Source of the DNA: Nitrospiria bacterium
Lineage (GTDB): Bacteria > Nitrospirota > Nitrospiria > Nitrospirales > UBA8639
Direction of reading: 5' to 3'
DNA length: 24,383 bases
Assembly (NCBI GenBank): GCA_030430725.1
Contig: JAUIKP010000004.1
Location: forward strand, 1-24,383
The translations under genes and the position numbers were made by a program. Below are positions 1 to 7,734 of this stretch, in pieces. Numbering within the stretch: position 1 is the stretch's first letter; the number at the start of each line of letters is the position of its first letter. The notes below the pieces were generated by a model. That model made no database searches, was not told the DNA's origin, and saw nothing but the letters and a program-made list of their open reading frames with translations.

Positions 1-7
1 CCTCCTT
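1..7 (-). promoter_or_regulatory. Shine-Dalgarno of a gene off the left edge
   Basis: Read on the minus strand the first seven bases are AAGGAGG, a full SD sequence at the very edge. A start codon would lie a few bases to the left, outside the window. With the minus-strand promoter at 69-97, this makes bases 8-68 a short 5' untranslated leader. No reading frame of useful length exists in 1-248, so this stretch is upstream DNA of the missing gene plus the tail side of the pyrophosphatase gene. The SD is seen directly; the existence of the gene is inferred. Confidence 0.5.
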
Positions 8-68
8 AATTACGCATTTTGGGACACAATCAAGAACATGTTTTCTCAGCGGGAAGGCTGATAAGCCC

Positions 69-97
69 ATTATGCTGTCCTTGGCTCGTTGCTTCAA
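69..97 (-). promoter_or_regulatory. sigma70-type promoter, leftward
   Basis: On the minus strand there is a -35 box TTGAAG (92-97) and a -10 box CATAAT (69-74), separated by 17 bp. That is 4/6 and 5/6 agreement with the consensus. It points at the SD at 1-7 and so probably drives the gene left of the window. Seen by eye; no transcription data. Confidence 0.4.
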
Positions 98-248
98 GAG
101 GGCAAGGCTTAAAGATCGCAAAGAAGGGGTGAACACTGAATAGGGCTTGGGGTTAGAAATATGAGAACCGTCGCTGACCGTAAGCTGTTTGCCATTTTTT
201 GAAACATGCGATCGGGAAATTTTAATGGTGTGGGTAAGACTGTTGATC

Positions 249-938
249 CTAATTAAGTGCATGGCGGGGTTTGGCGAGTTGGGCTTGTAAGGATCCATAT
301 TTCATGGCGTAATCCTGTTGACTTCGGCGAATGACCTCATGGGCTTCTTCGCGGCCATACACATGCGTGATTTCGCAATTTTTCTTTTGCGAGCCGGGAG
401 CATCTTTGTAGGTCAGGAAATAATGCATGAGTCGTTCCACAAAGTGAACAGGACAGGCTTTGATGTCTGACCACTGTTCATGGAGCGCATCCCCCTTGAG
501 GACCGCCACAATTTTATCATCGGCTTCATCCCCATCGATCATACGCAAGCCGCCAATCGGAATGGCTTGGAGCAAAACATCTCCATGGATAATGCTTTTC
601 TCAGTCAGAACGCAAATGTCTAATGGATCCAGATCACCGACGAGGCCAGGCCGATTGGTACATTCGGCACTGAGTGCTGCGACAGATTGCCCGCAGTAAG
701 TTTGAGGAATTAGTCCATACAGCGTGGGGCACACATTGGAATAGCGCTGGGGCCGGTCCACTCGTAAATGGCCCGACTTTTTATCCAATTCATATTTGAC
801 CGTGTCCGTGGGCACAATTTCGACATAGACCGTGACGGAGAGTGGTGCCTCTTCTCCTATTTCGACACCGTGCCACGGATGGGATTTGCAGGGGAATCCA
901 AAATTTTGCCAAAGGGAGAAAAATTCCTGTTCGTTCAT
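249..938 (-). CDS. ppa: inorganic pyrophosphatase, family I (soluble)
   Basis: Hydrolyses pyrophosphate to two phosphates in the cytoplasm, pulling biosynthetic reactions forward. The 229-residue protein carries the family I signature: KYELDKKSGHLRVDR (residues 48-62), YGLIPQTY (74-81), GDLDPLD (101-107) with the three metal-binding Asp residues 102, 104 and 107, and IDGDEADDK (134-142), whose Asp135, Asp140 and Lys142 match E. coli Asp97, Asp102 and Lys104. It is longer than the E. coli enzyme (about 175 residues). It has an insertion between the YGLIPQTY and GDLDPLD motifs and a C-terminal extension, as in the Bacteroides/Chlamydia type of this family. The start at 938 has only a weak GGA-type SD. 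It lies 174 bp downstream of the DUF4301 gene on the same strand and could be co-transcribed with it. Family assignment is firm. Confidence 0.95.
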   Translation of the reverse strand: MNEQEFFSLWQNFGFPCKSHPWHGVEIGEEAPLSVTVYVEIVPTDTVKYELDKKSGHLRVDRPQRYSNVCPTLYGLIPQTYCGQSVAALSAECTNRPGLVGDLDPLDICVLTEKSIIHGDVLLQAIPIGGLRMIDGDEADDKIVAVLKGDALHEQWSDIKACPVHFVERLMHYFLTYKDAPGSQKKNCEITHVYGREEAHEVIRRSQQDYAMKYGSLQAQLAKPRHALN

Positions 939-1112
939 GAAAATTTTTCCAGGTTTGGGATGAGTGAGTCCGGTAAAGGCGCAATGACTTCCACTAGGTT
1001 TCGGTCTGAACCTTCTTCATCTTAACCGGCCACGCGTCCCGGGGATGTGCAGTTAAGTATTGAACAGGAACCAAGAAAAACGAAACAGACGGGTACCCAA
1101 TCGGGAGCAGAG

Positions 1113-2669
1113 TTACGGCTGGTTTGTCTGAGGTTGATGGGCGGGGTGAAGCCAATCAAGGAAGGTTTTGACGGGATTAAAATTGGCGCGAGGAATTTCT
1201 ACGAAGATGGTAATCCAATGGGCCATTCCTCCATTCCACAAGCCTGGCCATTCTAAGGCTTTGAGGGGACGACCCTGGTAGGATTTCATGCCGATGAAGC
1301 CGGTTCCGGGATCGACGTACTCCAGAAGGTTAAAAGGATTGCCTTGAAAATCACGGACTCCGCAGACCAGATCCACCGGATTGAAATGAGTTCCGGAGGC
1401 AAAGAGCTTTTGTTGGGCTTCAGAATCGGGATTGACTTGTGATTGCTCGACAATTTGCCTGGACGGAGCGTCCTCTGGGTGCGCCACCCAAAATGGCCCT
1501 CCGCCCGGATCGCCGGTATTGGGGACAACACCACAGACACGGATGGGCCGATCTAGATACTGCTTTAATAATGTAGCTTGATCGGGAAGCGCCAATTCTC
1601 GATACGACTGGGGAAGTGGAAGAAGGAGTTCTTGCAGGATACAGGCTTCCGCCTGATGGACGCTTTTCGCATCTGCGGGGAGCGAGCTGAGTTGTGCTAT
1701 ATGGTGAAACACCTGTTGTTGTAGCTCAACCAGATAGCCTCCCAATGCCTTTCTCCATGTGACAATCGGATCTTTCAAATGATCGGGGACCACGTTGTCG
1801 ATATTGGAAATGAAAATGATGTCTCCCTGGTAGTCATTTAAATTTTCCAATAGCGCCCCATGCCCCCCCGGTCGAAAAACCAGAGTGCCATCTTCGCCAC
1901 GAAATGGCTGATTATCAGAGCCCAGAGCGACGGTGTCGGTCGACGGTTTTTGGAAGGAGACCGTGCAATCAAGATTCCACCCCTGTTTTCCCAACCTCTG
2001 TTGAATGGTATGCAAATGGGTTTGAATGGCCTGTTCATATTGAGGAGAAACGGTCAAATGAATCTTTATTGAATTGAGTTGATTGGGATGATATCTGATG
2101 GCTTCGTAAATATGTTCTTCGAGTGCAGTTCGGGGACCTTCCGGATAGCGATGGAAGGAGAGGAGGGCCTTAGGCAATTCGGCATAGCCAAGGCCGGGTG
2201 TCTTCAGGACCGCTTGAAGAATCGTATTGAGATCATGTGTATGCTGATCCGTTGGAGGGGGTTGTCCCTGCCCATGGAGATACTGTTCTAAATCAGGAAT
2301 AAACGGGAAATCCTGTAAGCGCGTCCAAGCCTGATCGACAGCGTGGGGAAGAGTTGGTGCCCGATTTGAAGAGGATTCGGGGAAGGCCTCCTGGGATAAA
2401 AACTTGAGGAGGTCATTAAACATGCGAGTGGCGGCTCCGGATGCAGGGATAAATTTACTGACCCGGTCCGCCTGCCGGGCCGCTTCAAATTGTTGTTGAT
2501 ACCGGGGGAAGTTTTCTGGACGGATTTGGATAATCCCATCGTTCAATCGGCATGGACGAATGATGGTGATCGGGGGGACTCCATGACGCAATCGCTGGAG
2601 TTGTGATTCCACCTGGAACGTGGAAATCCCACGGCGAATTAACTCAAGATGATCCTCAGGCGTAAGCAT
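1113..2669 (-). CDS. DUF4301 family protein
   Basis: A 518-residue protein that I recognise as DUF4301, a family of unknown function seen mainly in Bacteroidetes and some other phyla. Hallmarks are FIPASGAATRMF (residues 73-84), which resembles the glycine-rich nucleotide loop of sugar-phosphate nucleotidyltransferases, FRPGGHGALLENLND (264-278) and ISNIDNVVPD (286-295), which looks like the metal/substrate Asp region of such enzymes. A nucleotidyltransferase-like fold is therefore a reasonable inference, but no substrate can be named. There is no signal peptide, so it should be cytoplasmic. The SD before the ATG at 2669 is weak. The next gene downstream is the pyrophosphatase, which would suit an enzyme releasing pyrophosphate; that functional link is my inference from adjacency only. 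Confidence 0.85.
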   Translation of the reverse strand: MLTPEDHLELIRRGISTFQVESQLQRLRHGVPPITIIRPCRLNDGIIQIRPENFPRYQQQFEAARQADRVSKFIPASGAATRMFNDLLKFLSQEAFPESSSNRAPTLPHAVDQAWTRLQDFPFIPDLEQYLHGQGQPPPTDQHTHDLNTILQAVLKTPGLGYAELPKALLSFHRYPEGPRTALEEHIYEAIRYHPNQLNSIKIHLTVSPQYEQAIQTHLHTIQQRLGKQGWNLDCTVSFQKPSTDTVALGSDNQPFRGEDGTLVFRPGGHGALLENLNDYQGDIIFISNIDNVVPDHLKDPIVTWRKALGGYLVELQQQVFHHIAQLSSLPADAKSVHQAEACILQELLLPLPQSYRELALPDQATLLKQYLDRPIRVCGVVPNTGDPGGGPFWVAHPEDAPSRQIVEQSQVNPDSEAQQKLFASGTHFNPVDLVCGVRDFQGNPFNLLEYVDPGTGFIGMKSYQGRPLKALEWPGLWNGGMAHWITIFVEIPRANFNPVKTFLDWLHPAHQPQTNQP

Positions 2670-2723
2670 ATCGTCTGTGTAATCCAGTTAAATTGAAAGT
2701 GATCCGAGACCACCCAGACTGGA

Positions 2724-2750
2724 GTTGTATTTTATGATGAAACATGTCAA
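2724..2750 (-). promoter_or_regulatory. possible promoter of the DUF4301 gene
   Basis: Minus-strand TTGACA (2745-2750) followed 15 bp later by TACAAC (2724-2729). The -35 box is perfect but the spacer is short and the -10 box is weak. The -35 sits inside a 16-bp inverted repeat, AAACAT-GTCA-ATGTTT (2740-2755), which would be well placed for an operator. Low confidence. Confidence 0.3.
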
Positions 2751-2794
2751 TGTTTTGATGTATTCGATCCGACAGAAATCTCATTGTAAATCCT

Positions 2795-2820
2795 CATGAC
2801 GTCTATGTCATGTTCATGAC
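2795..2820 (+). repeat. CATGAC half-site cluster ahead of the DUF3015-like gene
   Basis: Three copies of one hexamer lie just upstream of the start at 2841: CATGAC (2795-2800), its inverse GTCATG (2807-2812) and CATGAC again (2815-2820). The first two form an inverted repeat with a 6-bp centre, and the third follows after 2 bp. Between divergent genes this could be a regulator-binding site or an RNA hairpin in the leader. No regulator can be named. Confidence 0.4.
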
Positions 2821-2840
2821 CTCAGTCAAGGAGAACTTTC

Positions 2841-3275
2841 ATGATTCCCATTTTCAAAACGTTTCAGATTGCGGCATTCGGGGTCTTCCTGTTGGGCATG
2901 TCGTCCGGTTGTACGATCAAAGCGACACTTGATACCACGTCGGATGCCACATCCGAATTTCTCTCCTCCACCTCCGGAAAATCCTGGTGGACGGCAGATG
3001 GTCTTGTCAAACGTGGCGCACATGCCAGAGTCTTTGTGGCGACCAACCATGACATCCTCCTTCAAGAAATAGCCCAAGGCCAAGGGGAATATGTCAAGGC
3101 CTTTGGGACGATTTTAGGAGTCCCGGCTCATCATCAGGCTCACTTTCAGGAATCGATTCAAAACGAATATTCCGTGCTGGTCGAGATACCCATTTCGCTT
3201 GGAGATGATCAGTTAAACAGGTTTATCGGGCATGCCCGACAAGCCGGAATTCGTTCTACGCCCTCGACTCTATAA
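2841..3275 (+). CDS. DUF3015-like exported lipoprotein
   Basis: A 144-residue protein with a basic N-terminus, a hydrophobic stretch (residues 8-20) and a lipobox-like SSGC ending at Cys24, so it is probably a lipoprotein. The Ser at -3 is not ideal. The body, including ARVFVATNHDILLQEIAQGQ and GEYVKAFGTILGVP, matches the DUF3015 pattern as I remember it (a region where a long helix carries an RGQGE-like motif followed by a Leu-Gly-[IV]-Pro turn). Function is unknown. The start at 2841 is supported by the SD AAGGAGA nine bases upstream. It stands alone, divergent from DUF4301 and convergent with the 56-codon gene. Confidence 0.75.
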   Translation: MIPIFKTFQIAAFGVFLLGMSSGCTIKATLDTTSDATSEFLSSTSGKSWWTADGLVKRGAHARVFVATNHDILLQEIAQGQGEYVKAFGTILGVPAHHQAHFQESIQNEYSVLVEIPISLGDDQLNRFIGHARQAGIRSTPSTL

Positions 3276-3375
3276 CTCTGGTCCTATTAACAACCCGGGG
3301 ACTCGATGTTTCCTTTTTGTAATATTCGTCATTGTTTAAAAGGCCCTTAGGCTATGAGAAAGATGGAGGACATGG

Positions 3376-3546
3376 TCACGGCTCTGCTCCTCCCTTTAAA
3401 TACCCCAGGCCAATCTTTACCGCACGTCTGGTGATTTCCGCCCACCTGGCTTCCGGATATTCAGCCAATACCTTGGCGGCTTTTCCATCCTGAATGTCCA
3501 GGTCTTTCACCCGAATAATGCCATCTTCAATTGTTACATCAGCCAC
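3376..3546 (-). CDS. small conserved-looking protein (56 codons, GTG start)
   Basis: An open frame continues upstream to 3711, but the real start is almost certainly the GTG at 3544-3546. The SD AAGGAGG sits seven bases before it, and the sequence upstream of it reads like non-coding translation. The product is 56 residues: a short beta-like N-terminus (VADVTIEDGIIRVKDLDI), then an amphipathic helical half rich in Ala, Arg and Lys with an Ala-Arg-Trp-Ala-Glu-Ile core (residues 33-38). No signal peptide or known domain is recognised. It is divergent from the lipoprotein operon and shares its upstream region (3547-3750). I cannot name a function. Confidence 0.6.
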   Translation of the reverse strand: MADVTIEDGIIRVKDLDIQDGKAAKVLAEYPEARWAEITRRAVKIGLGYLKGGAEP

Positions 3547-3637
3547 AATACATCCTCCTTGGTTTTCTGCATGTCTCGAATCATGATGAATGCAATTCGA
3601 TAAGAGGCAGTGAAAGACGGTAAAAAGTCCAATTTTC

Positions 3638-3666
3638 TTGACAGGTTGTAGGTCCAATGCTAGCAT
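3638..3666 (+). promoter_or_regulatory. strong sigma70 promoter of the lipoprotein operon
   Basis: Perfect -35 TTGACA (3638-3643), 17-bp spacer, then -10 TAGCAT (3661-3666), preceded by TGC, i.e. an extended -10 TGn motif. Transcription should begin near 3673, about 60-80 bp before the first lipoprotein gene. This is one of the two best promoter matches I found in the window. Confidence 0.6.
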
Positions 3667-3750
3667 TTTCTTAGCCCGTCTGACAGGAAACTCTGATAAA
3701 AATTTTCTCAAAAAAGGTTAGGTTACCCAATGATTGAACAAGGCCATGAT

Positions 3751-4302
3751 ATGCGTCAGGTTGTTCTTCGCATCGGAGGGTTTGCGCTTCTCACTTTCAT
3801 GCTTGTGGCATGCGGAGGTCCTCCTAAGTGGGTCGAGGAAGGATCGGGTGTGATGAATGCCGATGACTCCAAGTCCATTTATGGAGTTGGAGCGGTCGTC
3901 GGAGTGAAAAACGAACCACTTGCTTGGGAAACTGCTGAAAATCGCGCACGCGCCGAGTTGGCAAAAACTTTTCGCACCTATACGGCCTATCTGATGCAAG
4001 ACTATGCCGCTTCAACCTCCGCGGGAAATTTCACCAAGTCAACGGAAGAGCAAAACGTAGAACGGGCTGTTAAAACCTTTTCGGCTGTGACCTTAAATGG
4101 AGTTCGGCCCATTGACCGTTACAAGGATGACGACACCTCCACCTACTACGTCTTAACCAAGCTGTCTTTTGCGGAAATGAAGGAAGCGCTGCAGCAAGCG
4201 CAGGAACTGGATGAAGAGGTTCGGGATTTTGTCCGCAAGAACGCTGAAAAAGCCTTTAAAAAACTGGAACAGGAAGAAGCTAAACGCCCGGGAGGCCTTT
4301 GA
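3751..4302 (+). CDS. LPP20-family lipoprotein (first of two)
   Basis: Exported lipoprotein of the LPP20 type. From the ATG at 3751 the protein has 183 residues with a clean signal, MRQVVLRIGGFALLTFMLVA, and lipobox LVAC with Cys21. An in-frame ATG at 3730 gives seven extra residues and a poorer signal peptide, and neither start has a strong SD. The mature part holds the LPP20 features: IYGVGAV, then a helix with ENRARAELAKTF, where residues are set up to bind in an alpha/beta sandwich, and a C-terminal strand YYVLTKLSFAEMKEAL. The last 45 residues are a charged helix, perhaps a coiled coil. It is the first gene behind the 3638-3666 promoter. Known LPP20 proteins sit in the outer membrane or flagellar envelope (for example FlgP), but no flagellar genes are present here. 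Confidence 0.8.
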   Translation: MRQVVLRIGGFALLTFMLVACGGPPKWVEEGSGVMNADDSKSIYGVGAVVGVKNEPLAWETAENRARAELAKTFRTYTAYLMQDYAASTSAGNFTKSTEEQNVERAVKTFSAVTLNGVRPIDRYKDDDTSTYYVLTKLSFAEMKEALQQAQELDEEVRDFVRKNAEKAFKKLEQEEAKRPGGL

Positions 4303-4355
4303 ACCTGTTTAATGAGCGGCCTTTTTTTTTGGCTCAACATCACAAAGGAATCACC

Positions 4356-4979
4356 TTGTCCTCCATCACTCGATTCATCAAATCCTGCGCGGTTGTGGTC
4401 CCCTGCCTCTGCCTTCTCTTCTTGGGCGGATGTGGAAAAGAAAAAAAGGTGACCCGAGTAGACCCCGGGGTCGTCACCGATTTTAGTGGTCGGTGGAATG
4501 ATACGGACTCAAAGTTAGTGGCCGAAGCCATGATGAAAGAAATGGTGAGTCGGCCGTGGTTGGAAAACTTTTCCAATCAACATAATCGAGTTCCGACGGT
4601 GATTGTCGGGACCATTCTTAATAAAAGCCATGAACATATCGATGTGGGCACCTTTGTGTCGGACTTGGAGCGGGAAATGACCAATTCTCAAAAAGTGGTG
4701 TTTGTGGCAAGTCGACGGGATCGCGATGAAATTCGGCAGGAACGACAAGAGCAAGCCGTTCATGCCAGGGAAGATACGCAGAAACGCCCGGGACAGGAAC
4801 TGGGAGCGGATTTTATGATGAAGGGCACGATTAGTACGATCGTGGATGAATCTGATGGGGTCAAAGGGATTTATTATCAGGTTGATTTAGATCTCATCAA
4901 TGTTGAGACGAATGTGAAGTCCTGGTACGGACAGAAAAAAATCAAAAAGGTCGTCGAACGTAAACGTCTCCTTTTTTAA
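4356..4979 (+). CDS. LpoB-like penicillin-binding-protein activator lipoprotein
   Basis: A 207-residue lipoprotein of the LpoB family (PF13036), outer-membrane lipoproteins that in E. coli stimulate the peptidoglycan synthase PBP1B. The frame opens at TTG 4299, overlapping the end of the previous gene, but TTG 4356 is the better start. It has the SD AAAGGA six bases upstream and begins directly with a signal peptide ending in the lipobox LGGC (Cys26). Family motifs follow: RVPTVIVGTILNKSHEHID (strand plus EHID turn), a helix ending at the DRDEIRQERQEQ segment, GADFMMKGTIS, and GIYYQVDLDLINVET before the final strands. No PBP1 gene is in the window, so the partner is unknown. No known gene symbol is claimed because orthology to E. 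coli lpoB is unproven. Confidence 0.85.
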   Translation: MSSITRFIKSCAVVVPCLCLLFLGGCGKEKKVTRVDPGVVTDFSGRWNDTDSKLVAEAMMKEMVSRPWLENFSNQHNRVPTVIVGTILNKSHEHIDVGTFVSDLEREMTNSQKVVFVASRRDRDEIRQERQEQAVHAREDTQKRPGQELGADFMMKGTISTIVDESDGVKGIYYQVDLDLINVETNVKSWYGQKKIKKVVERKRLLF

Positions 4980-5106
4980 CGCCGTGTCATCCCATCCCCT
5001 TCCGTGACGCGCGATTGGTTGGTCGGTCCTTCTCTCTCCCCTTGGATTTCATTGTCAGGGGCCTGTTTTTCACCAGCCCACCTTAGGCCAGCGAGCCTTT
5101 TTCTCC

Positions 5107-6549
5107 ATGAGCGTTCAACCGAGAATCCTGCTGCTTGTCTTAGGAGCGATCTGGTTTGTTGGCTGTAGTGGGCCGATGTCTCACTATGCGAAGGTAGAGC
5201 GCAGTCTGTTGGCAGGGAATTCAGCCCAGGCTGTGACAATTATGCAATCGGCAAAGGAGGACTATGGAGACAAAAATCGGTTGCTCTATTTACTAGATCA
5301 AGGCATGGTGCTCCATTTGGCTCAACAGTATGTTGAAAGCAATAAGGCTCTGGAGGAAGCCAATACTCTTGTTGAAGAACTGTATACGAAACACCTCCGA
5401 GACGAGGCCTCAGCCCTGCTCGTGAATGAGGCACAACGGCCCTTTGTAGGAGATCCTTTTGAACATGTCATGATTAACGTGGTTAAGGCCCTGAATTATG
5501 CAGCTCTCCAACAGTGGAATGAGGCGTTAGTGGAGGGACGAAGGATTGATCATCGTCTCAATGTGCTTCATGACAAACAAGAGGGAACGGAGACCTACCA
5601 AGAAGATCCGTTTGCTCGGTATTTGGTGGGGCTGCTCTATGACATTACCGGTGACCTCAATAATGCCTATGTCGGATATCGAAAGGCAGAACAGGTCTAT
5701 GAGGACAGTCAGGAGTGGTCCCGTGTCGTGTTTCCCGATATCCTGAAAGCTGACCTGATTCGAACGGCAGAACGATTGGGACTGTCTGATGAAGTCCGAC
5801 AGTACCGTGAAAAATATCCGGAAATCGGTGTTGCTTCCGGGTCCGAAGGCCTGTCCACACAGGCTCAACTCATTGTAATCAGTTACTACGGCGAAGGGCC
5901 TAAGAAAGAAGATGTATTTATTGATGTTCCGGTGAGTTTAGACGCCTTGTACCTGGTAGCTCTCACCAAACCCTGGTTTGGCCGTAGTACCCGGGATACG
6001 AGAGGAGGGGAGTCTCTGCTGTATGGCCTTCACGGACAAATTGCCCGGATTGCCTTGCCCCGGCTTACGATGAAAAAAACCACGGTGGCCTATGATGTGA
6101 TCGAGGTCACAAACCAGACAGCCGGTTTTAAAACCCAATCGGAGCGGGTGTATGATATTGGCGCCGTAGCCGAAAAAAATTTGGCCGATGAGTATGATGC
6201 ACTCGTTCTCCGGGCGGTAGCTCGATCCGCCATGAAAATGGCGGCGGCGGAAGGCATCGCCATAGGGGCCAGAGCTGCAGCGGGACGAAACAATCAGGGT
6301 TGGGTCGGTCTATTGGTTGGCGCGATTGCCCGAATATTGGCTCTGGCCACAGAAGAAGCCGATGTTCGGTCGTGGCGAACTCTTCCAGGTGAGTTTCAGT
6401 TGACACGGCTTTGGGTTGAACCGGGTGACTATTCCTTGGCTATTCAGTCCATGGATCATCAAGGACGGAAGACTGGAGGGTCTCAACAGCGTCATCTTCA
6501 GCTTATAAAAGGCGAAACAACGCTCGTTATTCATCAGAGTTTGCAATAA
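5107..6549 (+). CDS. COG3014-like lipoprotein with TPR-like N-terminal half
   Basis: A 480-residue exported protein. The signal peptide is followed by FVGC, lipidated at Cys20. Residues 25-240 are helix pairs with TPR character (for example LLAGNSAQAVTIM, QQYVESNKALEEAN, YLVGLLYDITGDLNNAYVGY); the rest is a mixed domain with a Gly/Ala-rich helical stretch near residues 375-405 (AEGIAIGARAAAGR) and beta strands to the end. I recognise the layout as COG3014, an uncharacterised family often found next to LpoB-like and LPP20-like genes. It lies 127 bp after the LpoB-like gene and 3 bp before the next lipoprotein. The SD ahead of the ATG is poor. Function unknown; an envelope assembly or scaffold role is inference. 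Confidence 0.75.
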   Translation: MSVQPRILLLVLGAIWFVGCSGPMSHYAKVERSLLAGNSAQAVTIMQSAKEDYGDKNRLLYLLDQGMVLHLAQQYVESNKALEEANTLVEELYTKHLRDEASALLVNEAQRPFVGDPFEHVMINVVKALNYAALQQWNEALVEGRRIDHRLNVLHDKQEGTETYQEDPFARYLVGLLYDITGDLNNAYVGYRKAEQVYEDSQEWSRVVFPDILKADLIRTAERLGLSDEVRQYREKYPEIGVASGSEGLSTQAQLIVISYYGEGPKKEDVFIDVPVSLDALYLVALTKPWFGRSTRDTRGGESLLYGLHGQIARIALPRLTMKKTTVAYDVIEVTNQTAGFKTQSERVYDIGAVAEKNLADEYDALVLRAVARSAMKMAAAEGIAIGARAAAGRNNQGWVGLLVGAIARILALATEEADVRSWRTLPGEFQLTRLWVEPGDYSLAIQSMDHQGRKTGGSQQRHLQLIKGETTLVIHQSLQ

Positions 6550-6552
6550 GCC

Positions 6553-7644
6553 ATGAATATACTGAGAATTCTGGTGTGGAGTGGGGTAAGCTTTCTGGCC
6601 TGGGGCTGTGCCTGGTTTGTCGGGGAGACCCCGCCAGAATGGATCATGGCACCACACCAATCCTATCCTGTTGAACGATACCTTACCGGTATTGGAGAAG
6701 CCGAATCGCGGGAACAAGCGGAAAAACGGGCTTATGCCGCAGTTGCCAGGGTGTTTTCCGCACAGGTGAACGCCCGATCGATGGATCATGAAACGTATTC
6801 TATTCAAGAGTCCGAGGCTGGGAGTCAAACCCGGCGGAAGTTACAACTCGATCAACGGACACAGGTGACGACCAGCAAAGTGCTGGAAAATGTGAAGATC
6901 TTGGACTTCTGGTATCAACCATCTTCCAGACATTTTTGGGCGTTGGCCGGCCTCGACCGGCAACAAGCTGAGAAAAGCATTCTGGAACGTTTAGAGGAAT
7001 GGGATACGAAGATCGAGAATATGATTCATCAGGGCCGAACGCATCCTCAGAAAATTCAACGTATCCGAGGTTACAAAGAAGCTATGATTTTATTAGCTGA
7101 TCGGGATGCCCTGAATAACGATCTCCGGGTGATCCGCAGCAGTGGAGACAGTCTGCCACCATCCTATCGTATCCCACAGATCCAACGTGAATTTATGGAT
7201 TTTGTCGCCAAAAATTTGGTTATCTCGGTGGCTATTGAAGGAGAAAACCATGAGGACATGGAACGCGCAATCTTGGAAGGGCTCAAGCAAGAAGGGTTGT
7301 TAGGCCGTCGTCCCGCCGACTCAACGTCTTCGGAGATGCCGGACCTGGCTATTGTTGGGCAAGGACGATTTTGGACGGTGGATTTACCGGATCCGTTGTT
7401 CAAATATGTGCGATGGTGTGGTGATATCGAAATCTATGAAAATCCTTCTCATCGGCTCATCGGGGTGATTTCGGAGACGGGGAGGGAAGGGCATGTGACC
7501 GAAAAGGAAGCACGGATTCGTGCCGGCAAAATCATGCAGGAAGTCATCTCTAAGGAAATCGCACGTCTGCTCACCCGGACCGTGTTCAGCGTCGAACCGG
7601 AGTCGCCGCAAAGTCAGCGAGTCCCCAACGCCTGTTCTCGCTAG
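6553..7644 (+). CDS. LPP20-like exported protein with long C-terminal extension
   Basis: A 363-residue protein starting 3 bp after the COG3014-like gene, so almost certainly translated from the same transcript. Its hydrophobic N-terminus ends at AWGC (Cys19), a lipobox with an unusual Trp at -2. Residues 40-140 resemble LPP20: YLTGIGEAESREQAEKRAY, a helix-rich segment, then DFWYQPSSRHFWALAGLDR. The region from about 195 to 335 is a second alpha/beta part (NLVISVAIEGENHEDMERAI, then MPDLAIVGQGRFWTVD) that could be another such domain. The first gene of the run shows the same GIG/GVG plus Ala-rich helix arrangement, so the operon begins and ends with LPP20-type proteins. There is no clear terminator before the convergent gene at 7735. 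Confidence 0.7.
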   Translation: MNILRILVWSGVSFLAWGCAWFVGETPPEWIMAPHQSYPVERYLTGIGEAESREQAEKRAYAAVARVFSAQVNARSMDHETYSIQESEAGSQTRRKLQLDQRTQVTTSKVLENVKILDFWYQPSSRHFWALAGLDRQQAEKSILERLEEWDTKIENMIHQGRTHPQKIQRIRGYKEAMILLADRDALNNDLRVIRSSGDSLPPSYRIPQIQREFMDFVAKNLVISVAIEGENHEDMERAILEGLKQEGLLGRRPADSTSSEMPDLAIVGQGRFWTVDLPDPLFKYVRWCGDIEIYENPSHRLIGVISETGREGHVTEKEARIRAGKIMQEVISKEIARLLTRTVFSVEPESPQSQRVPNACSR

Positions 7645-7734
7645 CACACGGTCTTCTTGGTCCCTTGAAGGATGTCTCTTTTTTCTTTGTGACACCGAGA
7701 GATGGATTTGGCGAGTTAGACCGATTGGGAGAGG

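Noticed and set aside
3547..3711. Upstream half of the 111-codon frame on the minus strand
   Set aside because: The SD AAGGAGG lies directly before the internal GTG at 3546, and the upstream translation has an irregular composition; it also covers the lipoprotein operon's promoter.
4293..4330. Possible terminator between the LPP20-like and LpoB-like genes (AGGCC ... GGCCT followed by nine T)
   Set aside because: The stem has only 5 bp with a 20-base loop, too weak for a confident terminator. The T run may just be slippery sequence; it could still act as a weak attenuator.
4983..5020. Possible hairpin between the LpoB-like and COG3014-like genes (GTGTCA ... TGACGC)
   Set aside because: About 6-7 bp with a wobble pair and a 15-base loop and no T run after it; not distinguishable from chance.
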